A stretch of DNA of 49,592 bases from contig JAPPFC010000028.1 in NCBI GenBank assembly GCA_028824015.1, positions 1 to 49,592 on the forward strand. The letters are read 5' to 3'. This DNA comes from a bacterium (GTDB lineage: Bacteria > Actinomycetota > Acidimicrobiia > Spongiisociales > ZC4RG35). Below the pieces are notes generated by a model. It did not search any database and had not been told where the DNA came from. It was given only the letters and a program-made list of their open reading frames with translations. The position numbers were made by a program, and so were the translations under genes. This document shows positions 1 to 8,553 of the stretch, in pieces; the stretch's first letter is position 1; each line of letters starts with the position of its first letter.

Positions 1-1
1 C

Positions 2-697
2 ACAGATGGTATGACCGTGCTGTACGGTCGGTTCGATCCGATCACCGGTGCCCTGTTGGAGACGGCGTTGTCGCAGAAGATGGACGAGTTGTGGCGGGAG
101 GAAGACCCCCGCGCCAGGTGCACCCCGGGACAGCGAATGGCAGACGCTCTCGCGTATTTGGTCACCAGGGAAGAAACCGATGAGGACACCGGCAAGGTCC
201 GCGGACCCAGATTGTTGTTGATCGCCGACTACGACGTGATCAACCGGGAACTCAGAAACGGGCGTCTGGGTGACGGGACTCCCATACCGGTGGAGAAGAT
301 CCGGGACCTGGCCTGTCAGTCGGACATCCTCCCCGCCATATTCAAAGGTGTATCACAACCATTGGACATGGGACGGTCACGCCGGACCGCCAGTCCCGCC
401 CAACGCATCGCTCTCATAGCACGCGACAAGGCTTGTGTGGGATGTGGCGCCACCGCCAACTGGTGCCAATCCCATCACATAATTCCCTGGGCGGTGCAAG
501 GCAACACCGACATCGACGACATGGTCCTCCTATGCAGTAGGTGTCACCACAAAGTCCATGACGACCGATGGCAAGTACGCAAGAAACCATCCGGTGAGTA
601 CCACCTCAAACCACCGATGAAACGCAATCGGCCAACGCACACCCGGCACAACCGCAAATACCGGAACCGCCGAATCCCCATCAAACAGAGAAAATGA
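2..697 (+). CDS. HNH endonuclease, DUF222/13E12 family, 5' end cut off by the window
   Basis: The reading frame is open to the left edge, so the true start lies outside the window; an internal ATG is at 11. The visible part resembles the second half of DUF222 proteins (GRFDPITGALLETAL, then TPGQRMADALAYL), followed by an HNH nuclease domain. In that domain C-x2-C (CVGCG), SHHIIPW and LLCSRCHHKVHDDRW supply the zinc cysteines and catalytic histidines. The tail is very basic and probably contacts DNA. Such proteins are often multicopy in actinobacteria and are linked to 13E12 repeat elements, so this may be part of a repeat family. Its substrate is unknown. Family assignment is firm; any mobile role is inference. 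Confidence 0.85.
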   Translation, partial: TDGMTVLYGRFDPITGALLETALSQKMDELWREEDPRARCTPGQRMADALAYLVTREETDEDTGKVRGPRLLLIADYDVINRELRNGRLGDGTPIPVEKIRDLACQSDILPAIFKGVSQPLDMGRSRRTASPAQRIALIARDKACVGCGATANWCQSHHIIPWAVQGNTDIDDMVLLCSRCHHKVHDDRWQVRKKPSGEYHLKPPMKRNRPTHTRHNRKYRNRRIPIKQRK

Positions 698-1077
698 ATC
701 AACACCTATCTTCCGCTGGCAACCACGAGGCCGATGCCCGAAAAAACCAGAACCCGGCAAAAAAACCGCAGGCCAAAGGTGGACTTCCGTCCACCCCCAG
801 TGCAAACTGACAAATACCAAACACTTATCGGTTCGAACCGGGCGCCGCACGGACCGAACAGGGATCAGTCTCCGAAAAGACCCCTCCAAGGGTCCCGACG
901 AAGCGCGTCCCGACCAACGGAACGGTGGTGGAGGGGGATGGGCCCAACGGGTTAAAAGACTCCAGGCGATTTTCGCGGGATAGTCTCTGTTTTCACGACT
1001 TTGGCGAGCAGCCCGCGCCGATACCGCTCTCCCGGTTCCAAGGCCCACCCGGACTCAGATGGCTGGGCAACCGGTGT
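698..1077. other. Intergenic gap between the HNH gene and the beta-propeller gene
   Basis: These 380 bases lie between the 3' ends of two converging genes. No credible coding region is seen: the short open frames are arginine- and proline-rich with no recognisable domain. The gap holds a 7-bp perfect hairpin at 778-795, A-rich stretches near 740-770 and a short direct repeat GTCCCGAC at 892-899 and 907-914. I see no tRNA or insertion-sequence ends. Confidence 0.5.
778..795. terminator. Possible transcription terminator hairpin
   Basis: A perfect 7-bp inverted repeat GGTGGAC / GTCCACC encloses a 4-base loop TTCC. It lies between the convergent HNH and beta-propeller genes. Read on the minus strand the stem is followed by TTT and, a few bases later, a run of seven T, so it fits a terminator for the leftward genes better than for the HNH gene. 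There is no classical U-tract right after the stem. Confidence 0.4.
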
Positions 1078-3153
1078 CTAGGATTCCGGGAACTCCAGGA
1101 AGACGCCCCGTTCCCAGTTGTCCGTGCGGTGAACGCCGATCCCGAATGAGCTGATGGAGTAGAGCCAGTCGTCAATGACTATCACCCGCTCAGGGACAGA
1201 CCTCCATGCCCTGTTCCACGACCTGTCGTCCTCGCCGACGGGCCCGTCCTCGACGGGACGCAACAACGCTTCCAGGACCAGATCGCCCGACCTCACCTCG
1301 ACCGCCGCCACGCCCGCGTCCAACACGTAGTAGTCCTGGTCGTCCTCCCACCAATAGGCGTGGTAGGGGATGTAGGCCAGGTCTTCGAAGTAGAGAAAGG
1401 CTCGGTGGTCGTTCTGCACCGGTGACCAGCTGTACATGTCGGGATCGTGGTCTTCGGGGAGAAGGAGTTGGGCCACCCGCTTGGGATCGGTCGGATCGGA
1501 GACGTCGAACAGGGAGACCTGCAGACCCTCGACCCATCCCTCCAGGGAGGCGTCCTGGCCCACGCCCAGCAGCAGGTCCTCTCCCACCGGATGCAGGTAC
1601 GAGGAGAAGCCCGGGATCTTGAGCTCGCCCAGCACCTCGGGGTTGGCGGGATCGGACAGATCCAACGCGTACAGGGGATCAACCTGGCGGAAGGTGACCA
1701 CATACGCGTCGGGCCCCATGAACCTCACCGAGAAGATGCGTTCTCCCTCCCCCAGCCCCCAGACCGAGCCGATCTCCTCCAGCACATCGCCCTCGGGTCG
1801 GAGCACCGTGACGTGACTCTCCGAGTCCTCGGTCCACCACCAGGACGGTGACGAGGTGGCGGCCACGCGCAGGTCTCCGTCATACTCATCCATCGAGAAC
1901 TGATTGAGCAGGAACCCCTCCACCTCCCCGCTGGCCTGATAGACGGGTTGGCTGGAACTTGAGGTGTCGAACTTATGGATCAGCGTGGCGTATCCGCGAG
2001 ACTCCGATCGCAAATCGTCTTCTGAGAGGGCTCCCCAGTTGACCCAGCGGGATGTGGCCACGTAGACGCTTTCGGGGGTGGCGTAGATCGTGTCCCCCTC
2101 CGCCACGACGCTGGCCGTGGTCCAATCGGTGATCCCCTCCGAGAGGTCGAACAGCAGGATCGACAGAGTGTTCAAACCCGAGAACACTCCCGGCGCCAAC
2201 ACGTTGGAGCAATCGACCAACTGTCCCCACTCCGGATCTCCACCCTCGAGGTCAGCCAACACGTAGGCGGGCAGCCAGTTGCCCAAGGTGGAGTTCCGCA
2301 CCAGCTCCCGGTTGGCTTCGATCGCCTCCTGCTCGGCTCGCAATCCGCTTCCCCGGGGGCGCTCCCATTCGATCCCCACCGGATTGGACGTGATCACCAC
2401 TCTTGCAACCCCGTCCGAGAGCCGGGCCCCGTTGTAGAGGCCGTCCATACTCAGGTCCGCCACCACCTCGGGCGACCTGCGGTCGGAGATGTCGACCTGG
2501 GCGATCCGCGTGACGGCACCCACCCTCCACTCTGTGGCCACCAGCAAAAGGGTGTCCTCATGGAGCAGCATCTCGCGGGGCTCGAACCCGACGTCGAGAG
2601 TGGACTGCAGGTTCATCCCGCCGTCCTGGACTTCGACGATCCGGAGGCGGCTCCGCTCATCCAGCAGTGAATAGATGTAGAAGCCGTCGGTCTTGACCAG
2701 GTCGGCCTCGTCCACCCCGGCCACCTGGACGTTGGTGCCGGTGAAGGAAGGCGCCGACTGCGAACCGGTGGTCGCCGCCGCCGCGTCGGCCTCGGCGGCC
2801 GCCATGGCCTCCTCCGCCATCACCTCGGCATCATCCCGTCTCCATATCGAAGGCCCTCCGTCCAGCCCGTAGGGTCCCACCAGCTCAAGGGCGTTCTCTA
2901 TGTAGTAGCCCAGGATCGCGTCGCAACTCGCGAAGGTGCGCAGCCCGACCGTGACCAGGACGGGGCCCCCGCTGCCTACCGTGGCGCCGGTCGTACCCCG
3001 GGTGGTGGAAGTGGGTTGTTCCGCGCGGGTTGTGTCGGTGGTGGTGGCGGCAGTTGTGGTCGAGAGGGTTGTCGTGGTCTGACCCTCGTCCTCAGTCCCA
3101 CAGGCCGAAGCCACCAGCAAGACCGCCAATGTGGCAGCCAGCAAACGTTTCAT
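1078..3153 (-). CDS. Secreted beta-propeller domain lipoprotein
   Basis: The 691-residue product starts with a lipoprotein signal peptide (MKRLLAATLAVLLVASAC), with the lipidated cysteine near residue 18. A Thr/Ser/Gly-rich linker to about residue 65 follows, then the body. The stretch VQVAGVDEADLVKTDG, then YIYSL, is the hallmark start of the bacterial/archaeal beta-propeller family PF09826. The protein should be anchored on the outer face of the cytoplasmic membrane; its ligand or role is not known. The start is supported by a GGGGAGAAAC ribosome-binding site before the ATG. It lies 125 bases downstream of trpA on the same strand, with no visible functional link. Confidence 0.85.
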   Translation of the reverse strand: MKRLLAATLAVLLVASACGTEDEGQTTTTLSTTTAATTTDTTRAEQPTSTTRGTTGATVGSGGPVLVTVGLRTFASCDAILGYYIENALELVGPYGLDGGPSIWRRDDAEVMAEEAMAAAEADAAAATTGSQSAPSFTGTNVQVAGVDEADLVKTDGFYIYSLLDERSRLRIVEVQDGGMNLQSTLDVGFEPREMLLHEDTLLLVATEWRVGAVTRIAQVDISDRRSPEVVADLSMDGLYNGARLSDGVARVVITSNPVGIEWERPRGSGLRAEQEAIEANRELVRNSTLGNWLPAYVLADLEGGDPEWGQLVDCSNVLAPGVFSGLNTLSILLFDLSEGITDWTTASVVAEGDTIYATPESVYVATSRWVNWGALSEDDLRSESRGYATLIHKFDTSSSSQPVYQASGEVEGFLLNQFSMDEYDGDLRVAATSSPSWWWTEDSESHVTVLRPEGDVLEEIGSVWGLGEGERIFSVRFMGPDAYVVTFRQVDPLYALDLSDPANPEVLGELKIPGFSSYLHPVGEDLLLGVGQDASLEGWVEGLQVSLFDVSDPTDPKRVAQLLLPEDHDPDMYSWSPVQNDHRAFLYFEDLAYIPYHAYWWEDDQDYYVLDAGVAAVEVRSGDLVLEALLRPVEDGPVGEDDRSWNRAWRSVPERVIVIDDWLYSISSFGIGVHRTDNWERGVFLEFPES

Positions 3154-3278
3154 GTTTCTCCCCTTTCTTTCTCCCCTTTGGAAATCTCACATTAGGCCGG
3201 GACAAATCCCTATGACCTGTCATTCCTCCCTCCTCTACCAAGACGTCTCCCCGGTTTCGATGTTTCCCCCCGATCGGC

Positions 3279-4121
3279 CTATCGACGGGCGGCCGAAGCC
3301 ATCTCCCCCACCAGGCCCGCCAGGGATCGGGCGGCATCCTCTTCGCCGGAGGAATCGAGGACCCGGCGGACCAGGGCGGTTCCCACAATGAAGCCGTCTG
3401 CCAGCCCTGCGGCGATCGCGGCCTGCTCGGGGGTGGAGATACCCACTCCCAGCACCACCGGAATGTCGGTCACCTCGCGGATTCCCTCCACGAGTCTCTC
3501 CACGCGGCCGCTCCACTCCCTCCGCTCTCCCGTGACTCCCAGGTTGGCGACCGCGTAAATGAAGGACGGAGCAGCTTCGGCCACCGCCCTGATCCGGTTG
3601 TAGCCGGAGGTGAGAGCCAGGAAGAGCACCAACCCCAGGCCGTTACGGCGGGCGGCCTCACCCAGGGGACGTGCCTCATCGAACGGAAGGTCGGCCACGA
3701 TCAGCCCGGCCGCGCCGGCTTCCGCAAGGCGGTCGCAGAACCGGTCCGCGCCCCGGCGGAACACCGGATTCGCGTAGGTCATCGCCAACGAGGGAAGACC
3801 GGTGTTCTCCGCCACCTCTCCGAGGATGGCGAGGCTGCGGTCCAAGGTAGCCCCCTTCGAAATGGCCTGCTCGCTCCCCCGGCAAATGACGGGCCCGTCC
3901 ATGAGCGGATCCGAGTACGGTATTCCCACCTCGAAGCCGTCGGCGCCTGCCTCCGCCATGGCCGCGAACAGCCGGGGGGAGGAGGCCGGACTGGGAAGCC
4001 CGGCGGTGAGGAACGGCAAGAAGACCGCCCGGTTCTCCTCACGGGCAACGGAGAAGAGATCCGCGATCCTCTCCGAACCCGAACGCATCCGCGCCGCCAC
4101 TGCCCGCTCGTGGTTGGTCAC
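3279..4121 (-). CDS. trpA: Tryptophan synthase alpha subunit
   Basis: Cleaves indole-3-glycerol phosphate to indole and glyceraldehyde-3-phosphate inside the TrpA-TrpB complex, the last step of tryptophan synthesis. The 280-residue TIM barrel is of normal length. The catalytic acids are visible as Glu64 (in [10 protein letters not shown]) and Asp75 (in PLMDGP), matching E. coli Glu49 and Asp60. Phosphate-binding loops are [10 protein letters not shown] and [11 protein letters not shown]. The start codon overlaps the trpB stop codon by 4 bases (ATGA), so the two subunits are probably translationally coupled. It is the last trp gene of the operon. Confidence 0.97.
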   Translation of the reverse strand: MTNHERAVAARMRSGSERIADLFSVAREENRAVFLPFLTAGLPSPASSPRLFAAMAEAGADGFEVGIPYSDPLMDGPVICRGSEQAISKGATLDRSLAILGEVAENTGLPSLAMTYANPVFRRGADRFCDRLAEAGAAGLIVADLPFDEARPLGEAARRNGLGLVLFLALTSGYNRIRAVAEAAPSFIYAVANLGVTGERREWSGRVERLVEGIREVTDIPVVLGVGISTPEQAAIAAGLADGFIVGTALVRRVLDSSGEEDAARSLAGLVGEMASAARR

Positions 4122-5287
4122 AGGCGCTCCACCAACATCTCCATGTCCTTGTCGCCCCTCCCCGAGAGATTGACCAGCACCGTCTTGTGACGGAGAGACG
4201 CGGCCTCCCTCGCCACCCAGGCGACCGCGTGGGCGCTCTCCAAGGCGGGAATGATCCCCTCGGTCAGGGCCAGGAGCCTCACCGCCTCCAGCGCCTCCCG
4301 GTCGGTGACCGAGACGTAGCGGGCCAGGCCCACCTCCTGGAAATAGGAGTGCTCCGGGCCCACGCCGGGATAGTCGAGACCCGCCGATATGGAGTGGGCC
4401 TCGAGCACCTGGCCATCATCGTCCTGGAGCATGTAGGTGCGGGCGCCGTGCAGGATTCCCGGGGTTCCCGCTCCGATGGAGGCCCCGTGGCGTCCCGTTC
4501 CGATCCCCTCCCCTCCGGCCTCCACGCCCACCAACTCCACTCCGGTCCCCGCCAGCGGCCAGAACATGCCGATCGCATTGGAGCCGCCGCCCACGCAGGC
4601 CACCGCCACATCGGGTAGCTGCTCGGACTGTCGCAACACCTCGTCGCCGATCACCTTCTGCAACTCTCGGACCATCCATGGGAAAGGGTGGGGACCCACC
4701 ACCGACCCGATCACGTACTGGGTCTCCTCGACGGTTCGGGCCCAGTCCCTCATCGCCTCGCTCACCGCGTCCTTGAGCGTCCCCGCCCCGGACGCCACCC
4801 CGATCACATCGGCGCCCAGGATCTGCATCCGGGAGACGTTGGGCGCCTGGCGGCGGATGTCGACTTCTCCCATGTACACCTGGCACTCCAGTCCCAGCAC
4901 CGCCGCGGCGGTGGCGGTGGCCACCCCGTGCTGTCCCGCCCCGGTCTCGGCGATGATGCGCGGCTTCCCCATGCGATGAGCCAGGAGTCCCTGCCCGAGG
5001 GCGTTGTTGATCTTGTGAGCGCCGGTGTGGGCCAGGTCCTCCCGCTTGAGCCACACCTCGACTCCCAGGCGTTCGCTGAGCCGATGAGCCGGATACAGGG
5101 GGGTGGGCCGCCCCACGTACAACTCCAACAGCCGGTGATACTCGCCGAGGAACAACGGATCGGCCCAGGCGGCGGCGAACTCCACCTCCAACTCCTCCAG
5201 CGCGGTCATCAGGGTCTCGGGCGCGAAACGCCCGCCGAACTCCCCGAAGCGACCCCTCCGGTCGGGACGGTGCAGTCTGGCTCTCAT
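4118..5287 (-). CDS. trpB: Tryptophan synthase beta subunit
   Basis: PLP enzyme that condenses indole with serine to give tryptophan. The 389-residue product has the PLP-binding lysine at residue 92 in [13 protein letters not shown], the AETGAGQHG catalytic loop, a GGGSNAIG phosphate-binding loop and the C-terminal SGRGDKDM motif. An open frame extends upstream to 5443, but I chose the ATG at 5287: it gives the standard N-terminus ([16 protein letters not shown]) and overlaps the trpF stop by 4 bases (ATGA), like its neighbours. Operon order is trpC-trpF-trpB-trpA. Confidence 0.97.
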   Translation of the reverse strand: MRARLHRPDRRGRFGEFGGRFAPETLMTALEELEVEFAAAWADPLFLGEYHRLLELYVGRPTPLYPAHRLSERLGVEVWLKREDLAHTGAHKINNALGQGLLAHRMGKPRIIAETGAGQHGVATATAAAVLGLECQVYMGEVDIRRQAPNVSRMQILGADVIGVASGAGTLKDAVSEAMRDWARTVEETQYVIGSVVGPHPFPWMVRELQKVIGDEVLRQSEQLPDVAVACVGGGSNAIGMFWPLAGTGVELVGVEAGGEGIGTGRHGASIGAGTPGILHGARTYMLQDDDGQVLEAHSISAGLDYPGVGPEHSYFQEVGLARYVSVTDREALEAVRLLALTEGIIPALESAHAVAWVAREAASLRHKTVLVNLSGRGDKDMEMLVERL

Positions 5288-5889
5288 CTTCCTTTGGCCT
5301 CTCTCACGAACGCATGGATACGGGCGGGATCCTTCACTCCCAACTCCGACTCTAGATGGGACGAGGCGTCCACGCCCCATGGTTGGAGCTTTTGAATCGC
5401 CTCCGCAACGTTGTGGGGGCCCATTCCCCCGGCCAGGACCCACCTGCGGTGGAGGGGCGGCAGGGCGTCGTGGTCGAAGGTGCGGCCCGTGCCGCCGTGC
5501 CTACGGGCGTCGGCGGTGTCGAGAATGGGAATCTGGGAGCCTGGCACGTGGTCAACCGAGACCCCACCCGAGCCCACCCTCACCGGCCTGAGCACCAACA
5601 GCCCGTTGCGAACCCCTGCCTCGGCTGCCTCGGCCTGGCGCTCCCCATGGGGCTGCACACCCCCTGCGCCGATCCGTTCGGCCAGTTCCATCAGGTCCTC
5701 GGGACCCTCGTCCACGGTCACCACGATCCCGGGAATGGGTGAATGCTCGGCCAGTCTCCTGGCCCGCTCGACAGTGATGCAGCGCGGGGTGCCGGCCGCC
5801 AGCACCAGGCCGAACGCATCGGCGCCCGCCTCCACCGCGGCGTCGAGGTCCGCGATCTCCTTGACCCCGCACACCTTCACCCACACCAT
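5284..5889 (-). CDS. trpF: Phosphoribosylanthranilate isomerase
   Basis: Converts phosphoribosylanthranilate to CdRP by Amadori rearrangement. The 201-residue TIM barrel has the catalytic cysteine at residue 7 (VKVCGVK) and the catalytic aspartate at about residue 124 (PILDTADA). GGTGRTFDH is the phosphate-loop motif; most relatives end it in FDW. The start overlaps the trpC stop by one base (TGATG) and its stop overlaps trpB by four. trpD, which makes its substrate, is not in this window. Confidence 0.95.
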   Translation of the reverse strand: MVWVKVCGVKEIADLDAAVEAGADAFGLVLAAGTPRCITVERARRLAEHSPIPGIVVTVDEGPEDLMELAERIGAGGVQPHGERQAEAAEAGVRNGLLVLRPVRVGSGGVSVDHVPGSQIPILDTADARRHGGTGRTFDHDALPPLHRRWVLAGGMGPHNVAEAIQKLQPWGVDASSHLESELGVKDPARIHAFVREAKGR

Positions 5890-6656
5890 CAGCCCGCCCC
5901 CCTCATCTGCGACACCAAATCCCCGGGCCGGCGAGAGCGCACCAAGGCCTCTCCCACCAGAACGGCGTCATATCCCGCCTCGGCCATCTGGCCGGCCTGG
6001 ACAGGGGTGTGAATGCCGCTCTCGGCAACCTTCACCGAAGCCCGGGACAGATAGGGCGCCACCCGCCGCGCGGTCCCCAGGTCGACGGTGAAATCGCGCA
6101 GGTCCCGGTTGTTGACTCCCACCACCCGGGCGCCGGCCTCGATCGCCCGGGTCGCCTCGGCGGGATTGTGCACCTCCACCAACGCCACCAACCCGGCCCG
6201 GGCGGTCTCCGCCAGAAGGTCCTGCAACTGCTCATCGCCGAGGATCGCCACGATCAACAGCAGGGCGTCGGCGCCGATGTGGTGCGACTCCCACACCTGG
6301 GCGGGGTCGAGGATGAAGTCCTTCCGGATCACGGGGATCCCCACCGATTCGGCCACCGCGCTCAGATCCTGGTTGGAACCCGAGAAGTGGTCCGGCTCGG
6401 TCAGAACCGAGACCGCCGCCGCTCCGGCCTGCTCGTAGATCCTGGCCTGGCGCACCGGGTCGAGTCCCTCGGCCAGGACGCCACGGGAGGGAGACTTCCT
6501 CTTCACCTCCCCGATCACCGCCAGCCCCTCCCCGGACAGGGCGGCGTCGAAGGCCCGGACCGGCCGGCGGGCGGAGGAACCGGCCCGCGGCTGTTCGGCC
6601 AACCGGGCGATCCGGCGGCGGGTGGAGGAAAGGATCTCGTCCAGCATGGCCGCCAA
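5889..6656 (-). CDS. trpC: Indole-3-glycerol phosphate synthase
   Basis: Closes the indole ring from CdRP, with loss of CO2 and water. The 255-residue product shows the full catalytic set: Glu50 and Lys52 in GEVKRKSPSRG, Lys112 in RKDFILD, Glu161 in EVHNPAE, Asn183 in VNNRDL and a Glu in AESGIHTP. It is monofunctional, since TrpF is a separate gene directly downstream. Upstream, 42 bases separate it from the hydroxypyruvate-isomerase-like gene, so the trp genes resume here after the inserted module. Confidence 0.96.
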   Translation of the reverse strand: MAAMLDEILSSTRRRIARLAEQPRAGSSARRPVRAFDAALSGEGLAVIGEVKRKSPSRGVLAEGLDPVRQARIYEQAGAAAVSVLTEPDHFSGSNQDLSAVAESVGIPVIRKDFILDPAQVWESHHIGADALLLIVAILGDEQLQDLLAETARAGLVALVEVHNPAEATRAIEAGARVVGVNNRDLRDFTVDLGTARRVAPYLSRASVKVAESGIHTPVQAGQMAEAGYDAVLVGEALVRSRRPGDLVSQMRGAG

Positions 6657-6698
6657 TACTACGAATCCCCACCCACCCGCAAGACGGGGGTTGGGGCG

Positions 6699-7484
6699 TC
6701 AGAAACCGAACATCTCGCGACACACCCGGGCGGCTCCGTCGCTGTCCCCACCCACCGGATCCATCTCGAACGAGACCACGCCGTCGTATCCCTCGGACTC
6801 CAGCACCCTGCGCAGATGCGCAAAGTTGATCTCGCCGGTGCCCGGCTGTCCCCGCCCGGGGACATCGGCCACATCGAAGCGGGCCATCCATGCAAGCGCC
6901 TCCCTCAGATGGTCGGTGAGCCGCCCCCCGGAGAGTTGCTGGTGGAAGCAGTCGAACGCCAGCCGCACCCGGGGGTGGTCGACCGCCCGACAGATCGCCA
7001 GGGTGATCCCCGCCTCATCCCAGAAGTACCCGGGAACGTAGATGTTGTTGATGGCCTCCACCACCAGGGTGATCCCGGTACCCTCCACCAGCTTCGCCGC
7101 TTCCTCCAGTCCCTCCACGCAGGACTGGTAGCGAGCCTCCCAAGGAAGGGGCGGCGGCTTTCGGATCACCCCGCCCGGCCCGATGCCGTCGCTGAAGGTG
7201 TGCAGCTGCGAGGCGCCGACCCGGCGGGCCGCCTCCACCGAGGCCGAGAGTTCCTCCAGCACCCGGCCCCGCTGGGAAGGATCGGCCAGTCCCGCCCGGC
7301 GGTGCCCGAAGAAACTTCCCAAGGCCACGCCCTCGGCCCGACAGGTCTCGGCCAGCCGGTCTATGTCCACGTCTCTCCAATCCCAGAGATCGACCTGATC
7401 GAAACCGTGGGAGGCCGCCTTCCGCACCCGGTCGGCGAATGGGAGATCAGTCCACATGAACTGGAGACTGATCGAGTACTTCAT
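6699..7484 (-). CDS. Hydroxypyruvate isomerase-like TIM-barrel enzyme
   Basis: A 261-residue xylose-isomerase-like TIM barrel, close in length to E. coli Hyi. Metal-site candidates are Glu143 (VVEAINN), Asp178 and His181 (AFDCFHQQ), the VADVPGRGQPGTGEIN block and Glu240 (VSFEMDP). These blocks match the Hyi layout best, although the family's usual GRHEPGTGEIN reads GRGQPGTGEIN here. Hyi interconverts hydroxypyruvate and tartronate semialdehyde; another ketose or 3-keto substrate is possible. The ATG at 7484 overlaps the SDR stop by four bases and the gene is read with the E1/lipoyl/SDR genes. Family placement is sure, substrate is inference. Confidence 0.8.
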   Translation of the reverse strand: MKYSISLQFMWTDLPFADRVRKAASHGFDQVDLWDWRDVDIDRLAETCRAEGVALGSFFGHRRAGLADPSQRGRVLEELSASVEAARRVGASQLHTFSDGIGPGGVIRKPPPLPWEARYQSCVEGLEEAAKLVEGTGITLVVEAINNIYVPGYFWDEAGITLAICRAVDHPRVRLAFDCFHQQLSGGRLTDHLREALAWMARFDVADVPGRGQPGTGEINFAHLRRVLESEGYDGVVSFEMDPVGGDSDGAARVCREMFGF

Positions 7485-8260
7485 CACACTCCCCCGGCGG
7501 TGGCGCCCCCATTTACGAACAGGGTCTGTCCGGTGATCATCCGCCCGGCCGGTGAGGCCAGGAAGACCACCGCGTCGGCGATGTCCGCGGGATAGATCGG
7601 CTCGGTGAGCATCTGGCCCTCGGCCACCAGCCGCAGGTACTTCTCGGAGATCTCGGCGGTGGTGATCTCGGTGGTGACCAGACCCGGCCCGACCGCGTTG
7701 ACCGCGATCCCGAAGGGACCCATCTCCCTGGCAAGGCTGCGGGTCATCACCGACACCGCACCCTTGGACGCCACGTAGTGCATCAGGTCGGACATCCCGA
7801 AGGTGATCACGTTGGACGAGAGGTTCACCACCCGTCCCCCGCCCGAGGCCTTCATCGGCTCCAGGACCTCCCGGCAGAGGAGGAATATCGAATCCACGTT
7901 CACTTCCATCACCCGGCGCCACTCGGCCAGGTCAATCTCCCAGAACGGCCGGCGGGGTATCCCGGCGAACAATCCCGCGTTGTTGATCAGTATGTCCACC
8001 CGGCCGTTTCGGTCCACCACCTGCCGGACCGCGTCCCTGACCCCCTCCTCATCGGTGACGTCCAGGAGTTGGCACTCTGCCCGGCCACCGTCGGCTCGGA
8101 TGGCTTCCACCGTCTCGGTTGCCTCGGCCAGGTCGAAGATCTCCACGTTCGCCCCCCGGTGGGCCAGCTTCTCGGCGATCTCTCGCCCTATGGCCCGGGC
8201 GCCCCCGGTCACGATCGCCACCTGTCCGGACAGGTCCGTCCCGGCGTTTCCTGTTTTCAT
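7484..8260 (-). CDS. Short-chain dehydrogenase/reductase (SDR)
   Basis: Classical SDR of 258 residues. The nucleotide-binding motif is TGGARAIG (18-25), followed by NNAG (93-96), a serine in VVNLSSN (about 149) and the catalytic YVASK (Tyr162, Lys166). An acidic residue after beta-2 (Asp43 in IFDLAE) favours NAD(H) over NADP(H). The substrate cannot be read from sequence; an alcohol or polyol feeding the neighbouring isomerase and dehydrogenase is a reasonable guess. The start at 8260 is preceded by a strong AAGGAG site. It lies 20 bases after the lipoyl-domain gene and overlaps the isomerase gene by four. Confidence 0.88.
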   Translation of the reverse strand: MKTGNAGTDLSGQVAIVTGGARAIGREIAEKLAHRGANVEIFDLAEATETVEAIRADGGRAECQLLDVTDEEGVRDAVRQVVDRNGRVDILINNAGLFAGIPRRPFWEIDLAEWRRVMEVNVDSIFLLCREVLEPMKASGGGRVVNLSSNVITFGMSDLMHYVASKGAVSVMTRSLAREMGPFGIAVNAVGPGLVTTEITTAEISEKYLRLVAEGQMLTEPIYPADIADAVVFLASPAGRMITGQTLFVNGGATAGGV

Positions 8261-8280
8261 GCTTTTCTCCTTCCCCGGGA

Positions 8281-8514
8281 TCACTCCACAATCGCCAGCA
8301 CCGCGCCGACCTCGACCGTCTCTCCCTCCGGCACCATTATCTGCACAACCGTCCCCGCCTCCGGGGACTCCAGATCGACCTCCACCTTCTCGGTCTCCAC
8401 CACCGCGATCACGTCTCCCACCTCGACCTCGTCTCCCACTTCTATCTCCCATGCCACCACGGTCCCCTCCTCCATGGTCAGGCCCCACCTGGGCATCAGG
8501 ATGTTCTTGGCCAT
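8281..8514 (-). CDS. Free-standing lipoyl-domain protein
   Basis: A 77-residue protein that is only a biotinyl/lipoyl domain. The modified lysine is residue 43 in VVETEKVEVDLESP, flanked by the usual beta-hairpin glycines. In normal 2-oxoacid dehydrogenases this domain is the N-terminus of E2; here the linker, subunit-binding domain and acyltransferase core are absent. It follows E1 alpha and beta at 39 bases with a GGGAG site, so it probably takes the acyl group from that E1. Biotin attachment is less likely: there is no MKM motif and the partner is an E1. Confidence 0.88.
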   Translation of the reverse strand: MAKNILMPRWGLTMEEGTVVAWEIEVGDEVEVGDVIAVVETEKVEVDLESPEAGTVVQIMVPEGETVEVGAVLAIVE

Positions 8515-8553
8515 CTGCGATCTCCCTTCTCCTAGATCTGCAATCCCTTGAGC

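Noticed and set aside
822..850. GGTTCGAACC looks like a tRNA T-loop
   Set aside because: The flanking bases do not form a T-stem, and there are no D-arm, anticodon arm or acceptor stem on either strand.
734..1149. Short open frames in the gap after the HNH gene
   Set aside because: Arg/Pro/Ser-rich translations with no domain or ribosome-binding site; they overlap on several frames as expected for GC-rich non-coding DNA.
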